From Faucicola sp902506225 (lineage in GTDB: Bacteria > Pseudomonadota > Gammaproteobacteria > Pseudomonadales > Moraxellaceae), in assembly GCA_902506225.1 (NCBI GenBank), contig LR733361.1:1-22261 (forward strand): a DNA stretch of 22,261 bases. Direction: 5' to 3'. Shown here piece after piece: positions 21,731 to 22,261 of this stretch. The position numbers and the translations under genes were made by a program. Under the pieces are notes generated by a model. It was not told the origin of the DNA, did not search any database, and saw only the letters and a program-made list of their open reading frames with translations. Each line of letters begins with the position of its first letter. Within the stretch, counting starts at the first letter, position 1.

Positions 21731-22139
21731 TCATGCAATCTGCTGTAATTGGAGTTTTTGAGCTAAATCATCGTAGACATGTCGAACCACGATGATATCA
21801 CCCACACTCATTGACGAATGTTTTTGCCAGGTTTCTTGTCCAAACATCTCATGCGCAAATATGGCCGAAATAATGGCTTCATCAACTTGCTGCTCTAGCA
21901 AAAAACGTTGCCCAACATGACGTGTCCAATCTGCTTTGAACTTAAAATTTTCTGCTAATTGTTTTTGAATAATCGCAGGTCGCATACTTGCCATATTGCC
22001 CTTGGTATCTAACCAATTAATTAAAGGACGTTTAGATTGTAGAATTTGCTCAATCTGCTGAGCTAATGCAGGATTTAATCGTCCAAACTTGGCAGAAAAT
22101 TTTGACAAAAATTCCAAGTAATCTTGTATTGCTTTAAGG
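21731..22139 (-). pseudogene. Unknown protein, 5' end removed by IS
   Basis: An open frame runs from the IS boundary at 22139 to a TGA at 21731. Protein-like sequence is continuous from the boundary (LKAIQDYLEFLSKFSAKFGR onwards), with no ATG before MASMRP. The only near-boundary start, TTG at 22117, has no ribosome binding site. The visible 135 residues are helical and soluble (FKADWTRHVGQRFLLEQQVDEAII; SMSVGDIIVVRHVYDDLAQKLQ). No family was recognised. It is best read as the C-terminal remnant of a longer gene cut by IS insertion or an IS-mediated deletion. Initiation from the TTG, or from transcription out of the IS, cannot be excluded. Confidence 0.6.
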
Positions 22140-22167
22140 TACTCCCCAATGTCTAGACCAAATAATC
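22140..22167 (+). repeat. IS terminal inverted repeat (right copy)
   Basis: The sequence begins TACTCCCC and contains CTAGACCAAA. It is the inverted partner of 94-121, with 22 of 28 positions identical. The transposase stop codon (22166-22168) overlaps its inner end. Confidence 0.85.
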
Positions 22168-22261
22168 ACAAAATTAAGATAGAATTGGGTTGATAAAGCA
22201 CAGTATTAACCGAACTATTGTTATCTAAATAAACCTGTGCAGGGGTATGGTAATCAAGCGA
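22166..22261 (-). CDS. IS3-family transposase OrfB, C-terminal fragment
   Basis: The frame from the window edge reads SLDYHTPAQVYLDN and ends after ILIL at a TGA. The (Q)SLDYxTPAxVY signature closes the DDE integrase-like domain of many IS3-family OrfB transposases. Upstream coding sequence lies outside the window. Confidence 0.75.
   Translation of the reverse strand, partial: SLDYHTPAQVYLDNNSSVNTVLYQPNSILIL

Larger units (their letters stand above)
22140..22261 (-). mobile_element. IS3-family insertion sequence, right terminus (partial)
   Basis: This fragment holds the downstream terminus and the last 31 codons of OrfB of an IS3-family element that continues past the right edge of the window. 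It has the same orientation as the left-edge fragment. The bases just outside the two IS ends (after 121 and before 22140) do not form a target duplication. Confidence 0.8.

Overview
The window looks like part of an accessory replicon, most likely an iteron-controlled plasmid, from a gamma-proteobacterium of the Moraxellaceae type (Moraxella, Psychrobacter or Acinetobacter relatives). The basis is the low-GC sequence, a RepB/RepM-like initiator of the Rep_3 family preceded by five 22-bp iterons, and the style of the accessory genes. The genus is an inference. No tRNA, rRNA, CRISPR array or chromosomal housekeeping gene was seen.

Layout. (1) 1-121: terminus and first codons of an IS3-family element pointing left. 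(2) 122-9727, minus strand: a four-gene anti-phage-type operon, transcribed right to left. It encodes a giant exonuclease-RecQ-UvrD fusion, an McrB-like GTPase carrying an EVE-like insert, an McrC-like nuclease, and a fourth nuclease-like protein whose 3' end is cut off by the IS. (3) 9728-9863: divergent promoter region with a perfect 11-bp-arm palindrome. (4) 9864-11150, plus strand: an unrecognised 428-residue protein. (5) 11151-12453: replication origin with iterons, and rep. (6) 12469-15207: two tandem XRE regulators (minus), then a small excisionase-like protein, a tyrosine integrase and two small unknown proteins (plus), closed by a strong terminator. (7) 15375-17056: HNH nuclease and SAM-dependent methyltransferase, translationally coupled. 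(8) 17092-21472, minus strand: a Fic protein followed by a roughly 1070-residue tyrosine recombinase, with eight copies of ATGTCGAT or its complement spread over and upstream of the Fic start. (9) 21731-22139: a gene cut at its 5' end by an IS. (10) 22140-22261: the other terminus and the last codons of an IS3-family transposase.

The most notable parts are the extended McrBC-like operon, whose helicase and EVE-bearing GTPase make it more elaborate than classical two-gene McrBC, and the Fic/giant-recombinase operon with its structured upstream repeat array. The array includes a 13-7-13 perfect palindrome with the geometry of a tyrosine-recombinase crossover site. The two window edges are the opposite ends of one type of IS (inverted repeats match at 22 of 28 positions) in the same orientation. 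They lack a target duplication, and the genes on both inner sides are truncated. This suggests IS-mediated rearrangement, or a circular replicon opened inside the IS.
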